This document shows, piece after piece, positions 32,807 through 42,730 of a DNA stretch of 64,000 nucleotides. Within the stretch, counting starts at the first letter, position 1, and each line of letters starts with the position of its first letter. This DNA comes from Campylobacterota bacterium (GTDB lineage Bacteria; Campylobacterota; Campylobacteria; Campylobacterales; Sulfurimonadaceae). The notes under the pieces are model-generated. The model saw only the letters and a program-made list of their open reading frames with translations. It searched no databases and was not told where the DNA came from. The position numbers were made by a program, and so were the translations under genes. The stretch covers positions 156,484 through 220,483 of the forward strand of contig JBFMGG010000008.1 of the NCBI GenBank assembly GCA_040752835.1, in the 5' to 3' direction.

Positions 32807-33097
32807 ATGTGTCTTTCCATCCCTTCAAAAGTGGTCAGAATCGACCCCGAAACCAACACGGCTACCGTCGATACGATGGGGGTTCAGCGCACCGCCGGGT
32901 TGGATCTGATGGAAGAGGGCTCCGTTGCGGTCGGCGATTACGTCCTGCTGCACATCGGATTTATTATGAACAAGATTGACGAAGAAGACGCCCTTGAATC
33001 GCTCAAAGTGTATCGGGAGATTTTGGAAAAAATGGACGAATCCGAAAGGCGTGCCGCAATAGCAGAAAGTGACAATTGCCCTAACGGCGGAGCCTGA
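32807..33097 (+). CDS. hypC: HypC, hydrogenase assembly chaperone
   Basis: 96 residues beginning MCLSIPSKVVRI; the N-terminal Cys2 (MCLxxP) carries the Fe(CN)2CO unit with HypD and docks to the large subunit. The family beta-barrel segment GLDLMEEGSVAVGDYVLLH is clear. Directly after hypB (2 bp) and 1 bp before hypD. Confidence 0.95.
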   Translation: MCLSIPSKVVRIDPETNTATVDTMGVQRTAGLDLMEEGSVAVGDYVLLHIGFIMNKIDEEDALESLKVYREILEKMDESERRAAIAESDNCPNGGA

Positions 33098-33098
33098 T

Positions 33099-34217
33099 AT
33101 GGGGTTGGAACTCAAAAACCTCTATGATGACTTTCGAGATGCCGATACGATAAAAGCATACGCGAAGATCATCGCCGAGGATGCCAAAAAACTGACCCAC
33201 CCGATCAACATCATGGAGGTGTGCGGCGGGCATACCCACACGATCATGAAATACGGTGTATTGCAACTGCTTCCCTCCAGCATCCGGTTCGTTCACGGCC
33301 CGGGGTGTCCCGTGTGCATCATGCCCAAAGAGCGGATCGACCACGCCTATGTCCTCTCTCGGCAACCTAACGTCATACTCGTCACTCTGGGCGATATGAT
33401 CAAGGTCCCCGGAAGCAACGGAAGCCTCCAAGATGCGCGGAGCAAGGGCGCGGATGTCCGTTTCGTCTACTCGCCTCTGGATTGCTTGAAAATTGCCCAA
33501 GAGAACCCCGACAAAACGGTGATCTTCTTTGCCATCGGTTTTGAGACGACGACCCCGATGACCGCCGCGCTGCTCGATACGGTGATCGCTCAAAACATCC
33601 CCAACATACTCCTGCACGTCAACCATGTCACGGTACCCGCCCCGATGCGCGCGCTGATCAGCGACGAGGCGTGCATCATCGATGCGTTTTTGGGACCGTC
33701 GCACGTGAGCGTTATCAGCGGCAGCAAAATCTACGAAGAGTTCCCGCGTGATTGGCATAAACCCGTCGTCGTGAGTGGATTCGAGCCTGTGGACGTCATG
33801 CAATCGATCAGCATGATCGTCAAACAGTTCATCGAGGGGCGATGCGAACTCGAAGTGGAGTACAAACGTGCCGTGACGCGTGAGGGGAACCTCAAAGCCC
33901 AAGCGTTGAATGACAAATATTTCCGCCAAGTGGACTTTCGCTGGCGGGGTCTAGGGGACATTCCCCAAAGCGGAATGGGTCTGCGCGACGAGTATGATCG
34001 CTACAACGCCGAGAAGATTTACGATGCGATACTGCCCAAAGAGGAGATTAACGATCACAAACTCTGCATCTGCGGCGACATTCTCAAAGGGAAAGCCTCC
34101 CCGCCGCAGTGTAGTATCTTTGGCACCGCGTGTAAACCGAGCACCCCTGTGGGAAGCTGTATGGTTAGTTCTGAGGGGGCGTGTTCGGCGTATTATAAAT
34201 ATGGGAATTTGGTATGA
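33099..34217 (+). CDS. hypD: HypD, Fe-S protein for Fe(CN)2CO assembly
   Basis: 372 residues from ATG at 33099; the frame extends 10 codons upstream into hypC but MGLELKNLYDDFRD fits the family start. Motifs: MEVCGGHTHTIMKYG (residues 37-51), HGPGCPVCIMPKERID, and FAIGFETTTPMTAA, with the C-terminal Cys set (CICGDILKGK, FGTACKPSTPVGSCMVS) that binds a [4Fe-4S] cluster. It overlaps hypE by 4 bp. Confidence 0.96.
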   Translation: MGLELKNLYDDFRDADTIKAYAKIIAEDAKKLTHPINIMEVCGGHTHTIMKYGVLQLLPSSIRFVHGPGCPVCIMPKERIDHAYVLSRQPNVILVTLGDMIKVPGSNGSLQDARSKGADVRFVYSPLDCLKIAQENPDKTVIFFAIGFETTTPMTAALLDTVIAQNIPNILLHVNHVTVPAPMRALISDEACIIDAFLGPSHVSVISGSKIYEEFPRDWHKPVVVSGFEPVDVMQSISMIVKQFIEGRCELEVEYKRAVTREGNLKAQALNDKYFRQVDFRWRGLGDIPQSGMGLRDEYDRYNAEKIYDAILPKEEINDHKLCICGDILKGKASPPQCSIFGTACKPSTPVGSCMVSSEGACSAYYKYGNLV

Positions 34218-35206
34218 CAAAAACGATTACATTGGCCCAAGGCAACGGCGGCGAAGAGAACAACGAACTGATCAAAAAGGTGTTTTACAAAGCCTTTAAA
34301 AACGAGATTTTAGAGCGGAGCGAAGATGCGGCGGTGATCGGGAATTTAGCGATGACGACCGACAGCTTTACGGTGAGTCCCCTCTTTTTCGCAGGGGCGG
34401 ACATCGGCAAGCTCGCCGTGTGCGGAACGTGCAATGACCTCGCGATGATGGGGGCACAGCCCAAATATCTGACGTGCAGTGTCATCATCGAAGAGGGGTT
34501 TGAGGTAGAGTCACTGGAGCGGATCGTCGAGAGCATGAGAAGCGAACTCTCTATCAACGGTGCGGTGGTCGTCAGCGGCGATACCAAGGTGGTACCGAAG
34601 GGGAGCGTGGATAAGATTTTCATCAACACCACGGGACTGGGGGAGATCGTCCAAGCGGGGATCAGCTCGAACAACGTGAGCGAAGAGGACGTGATCCTCA
34701 TCAACCGTGACATCGGATGCCACGGAGCGACAATTTTCGCCGCACGCGAGGGGATTGAGATGAGCAGTTCACTCAAAAGTGATTGTAACTCATTGTACCC
34801 ACAGGTGAAAGCTCTCATCGATGCGGGGATTCGGATTACCGCGATGCGCGATGCGACGCGCGGAGGTGTTGCGGCAGTGCTCAACGAGTGGGCGAGACAG
34901 TCGAACGTCTGTATCGAGGTCGAAGAGGATAAAATCCCGATAAGCGATGAGGTCAAAGGGATCTGCGAAATGCTCGGATTCGAAGCGACGGCGTTGGCGA
35001 ATGAGGGGACGTTTGTATTGGCGGTCAAAAAAGAGGATGCTCAACGTGCTGTCGAGGTCCTGCAAAGTTTCGAGGTATGTGCGATGGCATCGGTGGTAGG
35101 GGGAGTGAGCCAAAAGTATCCCCAAAAAGTCATCCTGAAAAGCCCTTGGGGAACGTCGCGCTTTTTAGAGACCCCAAACGGTGAATTACTGCCGAGGATC
35201 TGTTAA
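34214..35206 (+). CDS. hypE: HypE, cyanide-forming dehydratase
   Basis: 330 residues of the PurM/AIR-synthase fold. N-terminal LAQGNGGEENNELIKKVF and catalytic/ATP-site MTTDSFTVSPLFF (about residues 50-62) are visible. The last residues are PRIC; the terminal Cys accepts the carbamoyl group from HypF and becomes thiocyanate. Its stop overlaps the hypA start by 1 bp. Confidence 0.97.
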   Translation: MTKTITLAQGNGGEENNELIKKVFYKAFKNEILERSEDAAVIGNLAMTTDSFTVSPLFFAGADIGKLAVCGTCNDLAMMGAQPKYLTCSVIIEEGFEVESLERIVESMRSELSINGAVVVSGDTKVVPKGSVDKIFINTTGLGEIVQAGISSNNVSEEDVILINRDIGCHGATIFAAREGIEMSSSLKSDCNSLYPQVKALIDAGIRITAMRDATRGGVAAVLNEWARQSNVCIEVEEDKIPISDEVKGICEMLGFEATALANEGTFVLAVKKEDAQRAVEVLQSFEVCAMASVVGGVSQKYPQKVILKSPWGTSRFLETPNGELLPRIC

Positions 35207-35547
35207 TGCACGAGTATTCGATTGTTCAGGCACTATTGACCCAGTGCGAAGATATCGCAAAAGAGAACGAAGCCAAGTCGGTCACGAAGATCGTGGTTAA
35301 AATCGGCAAGATGAGCGGAGTTGAACCGCATTTGCTCGAAATCGCGTTTAATACCTTCAAGGAAAAAACGGTATGTGACGGGGCGGAGTTCGTGATGAAC
35401 GTACAGCCGCTCGTGATCGAATGCAACGGGTGCGGAACGCAGACGATGCTCGAAGAGATATATTACAAATGTCCCGCATGTGAGAGTCTGGACGTCCGGG
35501 TGACCGACGGCGAAGAGATGTTTTTAATGAGCTTGGAGATGGAATAA
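35206..35547 (+). CDS. hypA: HypA, nickel metallochaperone
   Basis: 113 residues. MHEYSIV at the N-terminus is the Ni site (His2, Glu3); the zinc ribbon is CNGC and CPAC (about residues 74-95). Delivers Ni with HypB. Last gene of the hyp operon; about 100 bp without a gene follow and a TTTCATTCACTTTT-type AT-rich stretch is all that is seen there. Confidence 0.96.
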   Translation: MHEYSIVQALLTQCEDIAKENEAKSVTKIVVKIGKMSGVEPHLLEIAFNTFKEKTVCDGAEFVMNVQPLVIECNGCGTQTMLEEIYYKCPACESLDVRVTDGEEMFLMSLEME

Positions 35548-35649
35548 AAGGAGAACGTCTTTACTGAAAGTTCATTCACTTTTAAGAATTTTTAATCTCT
35601 TTGGTTCCATAATGTTTTAACGATACAACACTACCAAAGGATAACGCGG

Positions 35650-37077
35650 ATGCAGCACGAAGACTTGTGGAAAAAAATCAAAGAGCACCAGGAACTCTCA
35701 CGACGGGATGTATTGAAATTGATGGCGCTTTCGCCTGTAGCTGCGGGAGTTTTGGCCTCATCCGCCGCAACCGAGGCGCATGCCGAAGCGTCCCAGGCAA
35801 AAGGGCGTATCGTCATCGTCGGAGGCGGATCGGGGGCATTGATGGTCCTCTCCAGGCTGCGCCGCGCTTTGGCCAATCCCGATATCACCATCATCGCTCC
35901 GAACGACAAACACGTCTATCAGCCCGGCCAGGTATTCGTTGCCGCGGGTGAATACGAGCCCGACGACATTACTTTCGACAACACCGGTTACATCGGCGAA
36001 GATGTGACGTGGATCCGCGACGAAGTCGCGACGTTCGATCCGGAGGGGAACAAGCTGCTCACCAAGGGGGGAAAACAAGTCGATTACGATTACCTCGTCG
36101 TCGCGACAGGGATGCAGTACCATTACGAAAAGATCGAAGGACTCAACGCCGGCCTGATCGGTCAGCACGGGATATCCAGCGTCTATCTGAGCGATCTGGC
36201 CAAAGGGACCGCAGAGGGGGGAACGATTACCCGCGATTGGTTCAATGCGGTGCGTGAAGCGGCCAAAACCTCCAAGCCCCGCGTCATCTTTACCCAACCT
36301 TCCACCCCGATCAAATGCGGTGGCGCTCCCCAAAAAATGCTCTACCTGTGCGACGATTATCTCAAGAGAGATAAACTCGATGCGGAATTTATTTTCGCCA
36401 CCGCCGGAGAAAAACTTTTCAGTATCGAAGAGATCGAAGCGTCACTCACAAACGTGCAGAAACGCTACGGCAACATCACGAACAAATTCGGACACGAACT
36501 GATCCGCATCGACCCCGAGAAAAAACAGGCGACTTTCCTGCACAAATACCAGGTTCAGGGAGAGTACGACAAAGAGTACGAAGAGTACGAAATGATCGAC
36601 AAAGAAGAGGAAGTGGTGCTCGAGTACGATTTCATCCATGTTTCTCCTCCCACGGCGGCGGTGGATGCGGTCGCCGATTCGATGCTGGGATGGCAGAAAG
36701 GGAACGCGCAAGGGTGGCTCGAAGTCGACCGCGAGACGCTGCAGCACCGCCGCTACAAAAATGTTTTCGGGATCGGGGACGTATGCGGTATCCCGATCGG
36801 AAAAACAGGGGGGACGGCGCGCCATCAGGGTCCAGTTGTCGTCAAAAACCTGATTGCCGTGATGGAGGGGAAAGAACCGGCCGAAAAATTCGACGGCTAT
36901 ACCGTCTGCCCGCTCAAGGTTTCCTACGGAGAGATCATCATGGCCGAATTCAATTATGACGGACTTGCCCCTTCATTTCCGTTAGACCCCGCCAAACCGC
37001 GCTGGATCTGGTGGATTTTCGACCTCTATATGCTTCAGCCGATGTACCGCTATCTCATGCTAAACGGCCTGATGTGA
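35650..37077 (+). CDS. Tat-exported sulfide:quinone oxidoreductase-type flavoprotein
   Basis: 475 residues. A Tat signal (SRRDVLKLMALSPVAAGVLA, residues 17-36) directs it to the periplasm. FAD sites are IVIVGGGSGALMVLS (about 54-68) and FGIGDVCGIPIGK (about 376-388). SQR-like Cys occur in KCGGAPQKMLYLC and in YTVCPLKVSYGE. A C-terminal aromatic helix (RWIWWIFDLYMLQPMYRYL) would dock at the membrane. It would oxidise sulfide and pass electrons to quinone; the alternative is a flavocytochrome c sulfide dehydrogenase flavin subunit, but no cytochrome gene is next to it. Confidence 0.85.
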   Translation: MQHEDLWKKIKEHQELSRRDVLKLMALSPVAAGVLASSAATEAHAEASQAKGRIVIVGGGSGALMVLSRLRRALANPDITIIAPNDKHVYQPGQVFVAAGEYEPDDITFDNTGYIGEDVTWIRDEVATFDPEGNKLLTKGGKQVDYDYLVVATGMQYHYEKIEGLNAGLIGQHGISSVYLSDLAKGTAEGGTITRDWFNAVREAAKTSKPRVIFTQPSTPIKCGGAPQKMLYLCDDYLKRDKLDAEFIFATAGEKLFSIEEIEASLTNVQKRYGNITNKFGHELIRIDPEKKQATFLHKYQVQGEYDKEYEEYEMIDKEEEVVLEYDFIHVSPPTAAVDAVADSMLGWQKGNAQGWLEVDRETLQHRRYKNVFGIGDVCGIPIGKTGGTARHQGPVVVKNLIAVMEGKEPAEKFDGYTVCPLKVSYGEIIMAEFNYDGLAPSFPLDPAKPRWIWWIFDLYMLQPMYRYLMLNGLM

Positions 37078-37216
37078 TAAAAACGTGTTACGGATATACA
37101 CAACGCAAAAGAAAGTCGAAATATAAGGCAGAGTAATTGACGCTGTTTTGGTCAGTTGGTACGTCACTTGCATTACCATACCTGAAGAGTATAAAAAATA
37201 CGTAAAAAGGTGTGGA

Positions 37217-37612
37217 ATGAGCAAAGAGTATGTGTTGAGCGACACCGATTTTCTGGTGTCGCAAACGGATGAAAAGGGACGGATCCTTTTCGCCAACGAA
37301 GATTTCTGCAAAATCGCCGGCTACACGCTTGATGAGCTGATCGGCCAACCCCATAACATCATCCGTCATCCCGATATGCCCAAAGCGGCGTTCAAAGACC
37401 TGTGGGATACCGTCAAACAAGGTCAAATCTGGACCGGCTACGTCAAAAACCGCACCAAAGACGGGGGATATTACTGGGTTTATGCGACCGTGTTCCCCAA
37501 CATCGCGTGCGAAGAGGGTCAATGCGGATTCATGTCGTGCCGCCGCAAACCCTCTCGCGAAGAGATCGCCGAAGCCGAGAGCCTTTATCAAACGATGCGG
37601 CAGGGGGCTTAA
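37217..37612 (+). CDS. PAS-domain sensor protein (Aer-like)
   Basis: 131 residues that are one PAS domain: SDTDFLVSQTDEKGRILFAN, then NEDFCKIAGYTLDELIGQPH and IIRHPDMPKAAFKDLWDTVK, the RHPDMP pattern of Aer-type FAD-binding PAS domains. ATG at 37217 has AAAGG 8-12 bp before it; the open frame upstream is not PAS-like. It ends directly before the MCP gene (0 bp), so together they look like a split energy-taxis receptor. Confidence 0.88.
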   Translation: MSKEYVLSDTDFLVSQTDEKGRILFANEDFCKIAGYTLDELIGQPHNIIRHPDMPKAAFKDLWDTVKQGQIWTGYVKNRTKDGGYYWVYATVFPNIACEEGQCGFMSCRRKPSREEIAEAESLYQTMRQGA

Positions 37613-38722
37613 ATGAACCATACGACGAAAATAGCCCTTGTGGCGGCCGTGGGAATCGGCGGAACCGTTATCGGATTCATGAGTGCAAGCCCGGGCGTGA
37701 TGGCGGCGGCTTCCGTCCTTACCGTCCTGGTCGCATCCGGGATGCTTTGGCAACCCTCCGCGCACAACGCCCAGATCGACGGATACCTCGACCAGTTTAT
37801 GGAACTGATGTACTACAAACGCAACCGGATCAAACCGATCGACGCACGCCCCGGATCGCTTGAAGCCAAGCTGGGCGCTTTGGCCAAAGCGCACGAAGAG
37901 ATGTTGCTCGCCGACACCCGGGTGGCCGGGGAAATGGTGCTGCTGGCCGACAAGGTGAGCCAGGGCCATTACCGCTGCCGGGTTGAGAGCGATACGAAAA
38001 CTCCCCACGTCCACCTGCTGCGGATGACGATGAACAACATGCTCGACCAGACCGAAAAAAACATCGACAAGGCGATCCGCGTCCTTGAAGCCCTCGGCGA
38101 AGGGAAATTCGACACCCGTGCCGAGATCGGCGTCGAGGGGAAAATGGGGCAGATGCTCGCAAAAATCAACGAGCTCGGCAGCGCCCTGCAGCGGATGGAA
38201 GCGCAGAATACCGAAGCCAAAGAGGTGCTCAACAACAACACGCTTCACTTACGTCAGACGATCGAGGAACTCCGTTCGACGAAGTTCCTCGAACTCAACG
38301 GCATGATCAACACGACCGTCGAACGGATCCAGAACGTCGCGGGCAAAGAGCACGAACTTGCCGACAATCTTCAGGCCCTCACGGGGAACGTCCGCGAAAC
38401 CAAAGAGATTCTGGTTACGATCGGAGACATTGCCGATCAGACGAATCTACTGGCGCTCAATGCGGCGATCGAAGCCGCCCGTGCGGGAGAACACGGGCGC
38501 GGATTCGCCGTTGTCGCCGACGAAGTGCGCAAACTCGCCGAGCGGACCCAGAAGAGCCTTGCCGAAAGCGCCGCGACGATCAATATCCTGATTCAGTCGA
38601 TCAGCGACAACAGCGAAGCGCTGAACAAAAACATGGGTGAAATGATGGACCTCACGCAGTATGTGGGGAACGTCGACCGTAAGATGGAAGAACTGCTCGA
38701 GGCGATGGACGCGATGAGCTGA
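37613..38722 (+). CDS. Methyl-accepting chemotaxis-type transducer, partner of the PAS protein
   Basis: 369 residues. Two membrane helices in a hairpin (about residues 5-24 and 29-46) with almost no periplasmic loop, a HAMP-like helical part, and the MCP signalling tip [20 protein letters not shown] (about 278-297) with [16 protein letters not shown]. The signalling helix ends soon after, so the C-terminal part is shorter than in classic MCPs. No ligand domain of its own: the cytosolic PAS protein encoded directly upstream is the likely input. Confidence 0.9.
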   Translation: MNHTTKIALVAAVGIGGTVIGFMSASPGVMAAASVLTVLVASGMLWQPSAHNAQIDGYLDQFMELMYYKRNRIKPIDARPGSLEAKLGALAKAHEEMLLADTRVAGEMVLLADKVSQGHYRCRVESDTKTPHVHLLRMTMNNMLDQTEKNIDKAIRVLEALGEGKFDTRAEIGVEGKMGQMLAKINELGSALQRMEAQNTEAKEVLNNNTLHLRQTIEELRSTKFLELNGMINTTVERIQNVAGKEHELADNLQALTGNVRETKEILVTIGDIADQTNLLALNAAIEAARAGEHGRGFAVVADEVRKLAERTQKSLAESAATINILIQSISDNSEALNKNMGEMMDLTQYVGNVDRKMEELLEAMDAMS

Positions 38723-38725
38723 GGC

Positions 38726-39898
38726 TCATGCGCTGTAGGGGTGCAGCAGGATCGACGCCCCGTTGACGTCCCCTTTTTCGAGTTTCAGCGCCGCCGCATA
38801 AATGCGCCCGAGCATGCCCGTATGGGTGATGAGGGCGTCTTCGATCTCCTGATCGGGTTTGAGCTCTTCGACGATCCTCTGAATCGGTACGTTCATCAGC
38901 CCTTCGAGCAAAGAGAGCATCGCGATCAGACGGGTCCGCTCCACCGTTTTTTCTTCGGGATCGGGTGAGAGTTTGTGAAGAAGCGAAACCATCGTATCGA
39001 TCCGTTTCTGGGCAAAAACGGTATAGGGATTCCGCTCATCGACCGATTTCGTCCCCGATTTGGAGTAGATGATCAGCATCAGCCACTGCATTAGATCCAT
39101 TTTCCCCAGTTTTTCGAGCATTTCGCGCAGCGACGCCGTCCCTTCGAGATAGTGGGGATGGACTGAACGCAAAAACTGTATCAGCTGCAGCGATAGGCTC
39201 CCTTCCTGTTTGAAAAAGTGGTGGATTTCATCGAGCGAAGCGTCTTTTTGGAGCAGGGAAAACAGCGACATCACCTCCGAATACTGAGGGTCGATCCGTT
39301 TTTGGGTAATCAGATGCGCTTTGGCAAAATAAAATCCCTGAAAATACGCGAACCCGACCCCTTTGTACGCTTCGACGATTTCGTAAAATTCCACTTTCTG
39401 GGCGATCCATTTCATTTTTCCGTACGGGTTCGGGGCGAAACGGAACTGTTCGATGTCGGTTTGGGTGACGTCGAATTTGGCAAATTCGACGAACGGGAAA
39501 ATAGGGGAAAAAGTTTCCAGGTAATGGGGGTGAAAAGAGGCGTTATCGAGCGCGAACCGGTAGCCGAGTGAGAAATAATAGCGGATCGCTTCATGGACGC
39601 GCGCGTTGATTTTGGTAGAGGCGGAGAGTTCGAAAACGAATTTCTCTTTGGGAAGGGTGCGGAGGATGTCGGTCAGCAGCAGGGGGCCGTCGGTATTGAC
39701 GAATGCAAGAACGTCCCCGAACGCTCCCTCCGAACCGATTTGGTTAAGAAGATTCACGAGCACCGACGCCGTAGCGTGGCGAGGATCGTCGATGACGCAT
39801 TCGCCGTAAGCGTTGCGGTAAAAAAATTCGTAGCCGACGATCTCTTCGGAAAGATTCAAAATCGGCTGTCGTGCCAGTTGTAGCGTACTGTTTAACAT
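38726..39898 (-). CDS. EAL-like/HDOD regulator (YuxH type)
   Basis: 390 residues. The N-terminal half resembles an EAL domain (ARQPILNLSEEIVGYEFFYR, FALDNASF, FAKFDVTQ) but the EAL/metal residues are replaced, so it is unlikely to break down c-di-GMP. The second half is a HDOD domain (SLSLQLIQFLRSVHP and MDLMQWLMLIIYSKSG). Such fusions act as signalling adaptors in Campylobacterota. Convergent with the MCP gene 3 bp away. Confidence 0.8.
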   Translation of the reverse strand: MLNSTLQLARQPILNLSEEIVGYEFFYRNAYGECVIDDPRHATASVLVNLLNQIGSEGAFGDVLAFVNTDGPLLLTDILRTLPKEKFVFELSASTKINARVHEAIRYYFSLGYRFALDNASFHPHYLETFSPIFPFVEFAKFDVTQTDIEQFRFAPNPYGKMKWIAQKVEFYEIVEAYKGVGFAYFQGFYFAKAHLITQKRIDPQYSEVMSLFSLLQKDASLDEIHHFFKQEGSLSLQLIQFLRSVHPHYLEGTASLREMLEKLGKMDLMQWLMLIIYSKSGTKSVDERNPYTVFAQKRIDTMVSLLHKLSPDPEEKTVERTRLIAMLSLLEGLMNVPIQRIVEELKPDQEIEDALITHTGMLGRIYAAALKLEKGDVNGASILLHPYSA

Positions 39899-39984
39899 TG
39901 TTTCTCACTGTTCGTGTTGCTGAAGTGTACCGTAATTTGAGTATTATTTCAAAAAGAGATACACGATACGAATAGGCGGAACCG

Positions 39985-42591
39985 ATGACGCAGGAACATA
40001 AAACGATCCATTTCAAAGACTACCTTCCCCCGGCTTATACCGTTGACGAATGCCGTTTGGAATTCATTATCGAGGAGGGCTCCACGCGGGTCGACAACGT
40101 CATGCGCATCGTCCGCCTCGATCCTGCCGCAACTGAACTGCGGCTTGACGGCGAGATGCTGGAACTCGAACTGCTGTGGGTCGATGAGGTTCTGTACTCC
40201 GAAACGATGTACCGTTCCGACGAAAAAGGGTTGAACATACCCCTCGATGCCGACGAAGCGACCGTCCGCGTCATCACCCGTATCTATCCGCATGAAAATA
40301 CCGCCCTTGAGGGGCTCTACCGCTCGGGGGGGATCTGGTGTACCCAAAACGAACCCGAAGGGTTCCGCCGGATTACCTATTTTATTGACCGTCCCGACGT
40401 CATGACCCGTTTTACGACCAAAATCATCGCCGACCGCGAAAAATGCCCCGTGTTGCTGGGGAACGGAAACCTGCGGGGGACGGCGACGCTGGAGAACGGA
40501 AAACATCTTGCCCTCTGGGAAGACCCCTTTCCCAAACCTTCTTACCTTTTTGCCCTTGTAGCGGGAGACCTTGGGTCGATCCGGGATACGTTTACCACGA
40601 TGAGCGGCAAAACGGTGGATCTTGCGATTTACTGCGATCCGGGGAACGAAGAGAAATGCCGTCATGCGATGCGTTCGTTGAAAAAATCGATGGAGTGGGA
40701 CGAGTACACCTACGGGCGCGAATACGATCTGGAGGTCTACAGCATCGTTGCGGTCGACAGTTTCAATATGGGGGCGATGGAGAACAAAGGGCTGAATATT
40801 TTCAACTCCCACTACGTTCTGGCCGACGAGGATACTGCGACCGACGGTGATTTCATGGGGATCGAGAGCGTGATCGCCCACGAATATTTTCACAACTGGA
40901 CGGGGAACCGCATCACCTGCCGGAACTGGTTCGAACTCACCCTCAAAGAGGGATTGACCGTTTTCCGGGACCAGTGTTTCAGCGCCGACATGAACTCCCC
41001 TCTCACCCAGCGCATCGACGACGTCCGCGCCCTTCGCGAACGACAGTTCGTCGAAGACGCGGGACCGACGGCCCATCCCATCAAACCCGACAGCTACATC
41101 GAGATCAACAACTTTTACACGGCGACCGTTTACGAAAAAGGGGCCGAGGTGATCCGGATGATGCATACGATACTGGGTCCCGAACGTTTCCGCGCCGCGA
41201 TGGACCGCTATTTTGACACTTTCGACGGCCGGGCCGTGGGAACGGAGGAATTTTTATGGGCCATGCAGAGCGAAAGTCCGGTGGATCTGGATCGGTTCAA
41301 GCGGTGGTATTCTCAGGAGCGGACTCCTACGCTCGTCGTTTCGGCTCTCCACGATCCCCTCAAACGGCAGCTCCGTTTGAGCGTCGTTCAGCAAGTGCCC
41401 AAAAACACCAAGAACCTCGAACAGCTCCCTTACGCCATGCCGTTTAAAATCGCCCTGTTGAACGGGAACGGCGATCCTTATCCGCTTCAAACCTCCGACA
41501 TCACCGTTTTGCACGGCGACGTGCTCTGGATCGAGGAGGAGAAGCACGAGATCGTGTTCGAGGAGATCGAGGTTCCCCCGGTGCTGTCTTTGAACCGTGG
41601 ATTCAGCGCCCCGGTCATCGTGGAATGCCGGCAGCTCGATTATCCGTTTCTGATGGCCCGCGACGGCGACGGCTTTGTCCGCTACGAAGCGGCCCAGCGT
41701 TTCGGCATCGAAACGCTCGAAGCGATGATGCGGGGAGAGAATGCCGATGAGCGTTTCGTCGAAAGCTTCGGTGCGGTTTTGGCGGATCGTTCGATCGAGC
41801 CGATGTTCAAAGCGCAGCTGCTGGAACTTCCCTCGATCGCATCGTTGATGCAGCGCCAGAGCGTCATCGACGTCGAATCGATCGCTTCGGCCATCGAGCG
41901 TCTCAAACGGACTCTTGCGGAGCGTTACGGTACGATCCTCCGCGATCAGATTACGATCCTCTACGATCCCTCGGATACGTCGATCAGCGGTGAGAGCATG
42001 GGGCGCAGGGCGCTGAAAAACCGTTTGCTCGGGCTGCTGATGAGTCTGGGGGCCGAAGAGGACGCGCAACTGTGCCATACCCATTACACCCGGTCGCTGA
42101 CGATGACCGAACGCCTTGGGGCCCTCGAACTGCTTGAAAACTATGCCCCCGTCCACGCCGAAGGGGCACTGGAACATTTTTACGCCCGCTACCGGGATCA
42201 AACGCTGGTGATGAACAAGTATTTTGCCGTACGCGCGTCGTCCCATCGTGAAGGGACTCTCGAGAGGGTCAGGGGGTTGCAGGAGGATCCGGCATTCGAC
42301 ATCAAAGTACCCAATCTGGTCCGCGCACTGATCGGCAGTTTTGCCCGAAACCCCGTCGCGTTTTACCATCGCAGCGGCGAGGGATACCGCTTTATCGCCG
42401 ACAAAATCCTCCAGATCGATCCGCTCAATCCGCAGGTGGCCTCGGGCCTCGCCGGCGCGTTCAAAAACTACGCCCGGCTGTGCGGCGAGCACAAACCGAT
42501 GATGGGGGGGGAACTGGAGCGGATTAAAAATCACCCGGGGCTCTCGGACAACGTCTACGAGATCGTGTCGAAGATTTTGGGGACGCCGTAA
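39985..42591 (+). CDS. pepN: Aminopeptidase N (M1 metallopeptidase)
   Basis: 868 residues. Cytosolic zinc aminopeptidase. Motifs: substrate-binding GAMENKGLNIFN (about residue 262) and zinc site VIAHEYFHNWTGNR with the downstream Glu in TLKEGLTVFRDQ (about residues 295-330); the alanyl aminopeptidase C-terminal helical repeats follow. Length matches the E. coli type (870). Single gene unit with no operon partner. Confidence 0.97.
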   Translation: MTQEHKTIHFKDYLPPAYTVDECRLEFIIEEGSTRVDNVMRIVRLDPAATELRLDGEMLELELLWVDEVLYSETMYRSDEKGLNIPLDADEATVRVITRIYPHENTALEGLYRSGGIWCTQNEPEGFRRITYFIDRPDVMTRFTTKIIADREKCPVLLGNGNLRGTATLENGKHLALWEDPFPKPSYLFALVAGDLGSIRDTFTTMSGKTVDLAIYCDPGNEEKCRHAMRSLKKSMEWDEYTYGREYDLEVYSIVAVDSFNMGAMENKGLNIFNSHYVLADEDTATDGDFMGIESVIAHEYFHNWTGNRITCRNWFELTLKEGLTVFRDQCFSADMNSPLTQRIDDVRALRERQFVEDAGPTAHPIKPDSYIEINNFYTATVYEKGAEVIRMMHTILGPERFRAAMDRYFDTFDGRAVGTEEFLWAMQSESPVDLDRFKRWYSQERTPTLVVSALHDPLKRQLRLSVVQQVPKNTKNLEQLPYAMPFKIALLNGNGDPYPLQTSDITVLHGDVLWIEEEKHEIVFEEIEVPPVLSLNRGFSAPVIVECRQLDYPFLMARDGDGFVRYEAAQRFGIETLEAMMRGENADERFVESFGAVLADRSIEPMFKAQLLELPSIASLMQRQSVIDVESIASAIERLKRTLAERYGTILRDQITILYDPSDTSISGESMGRRALKNRLLGLLMSLGAEEDAQLCHTHYTRSLTMTERLGALELLENYAPVHAEGALEHFYARYRDQTLVMNKYFAVRASSHREGTLERVRGLQEDPAFDIKVPNLVRALIGSFARNPVAFYHRSGEGYRFIADKILQIDPLNPQVASGLAGAFKNYARLCGEHKPMMGGELERIKNHPGLSDNVYEIVSKILGTP

Positions 42592-42730
42592 AAATTGAGA
42601 AAAAAGGTAACATTATAATCTTTTGTCGAATTTCTAATATAAAATATGAACCATCTTGTAAGGTTGTGATAACATTGTGATGGAATGGTAATATAATCAC
42701 CGTTAATGGATTTTATTAGAAGGAGAAACA

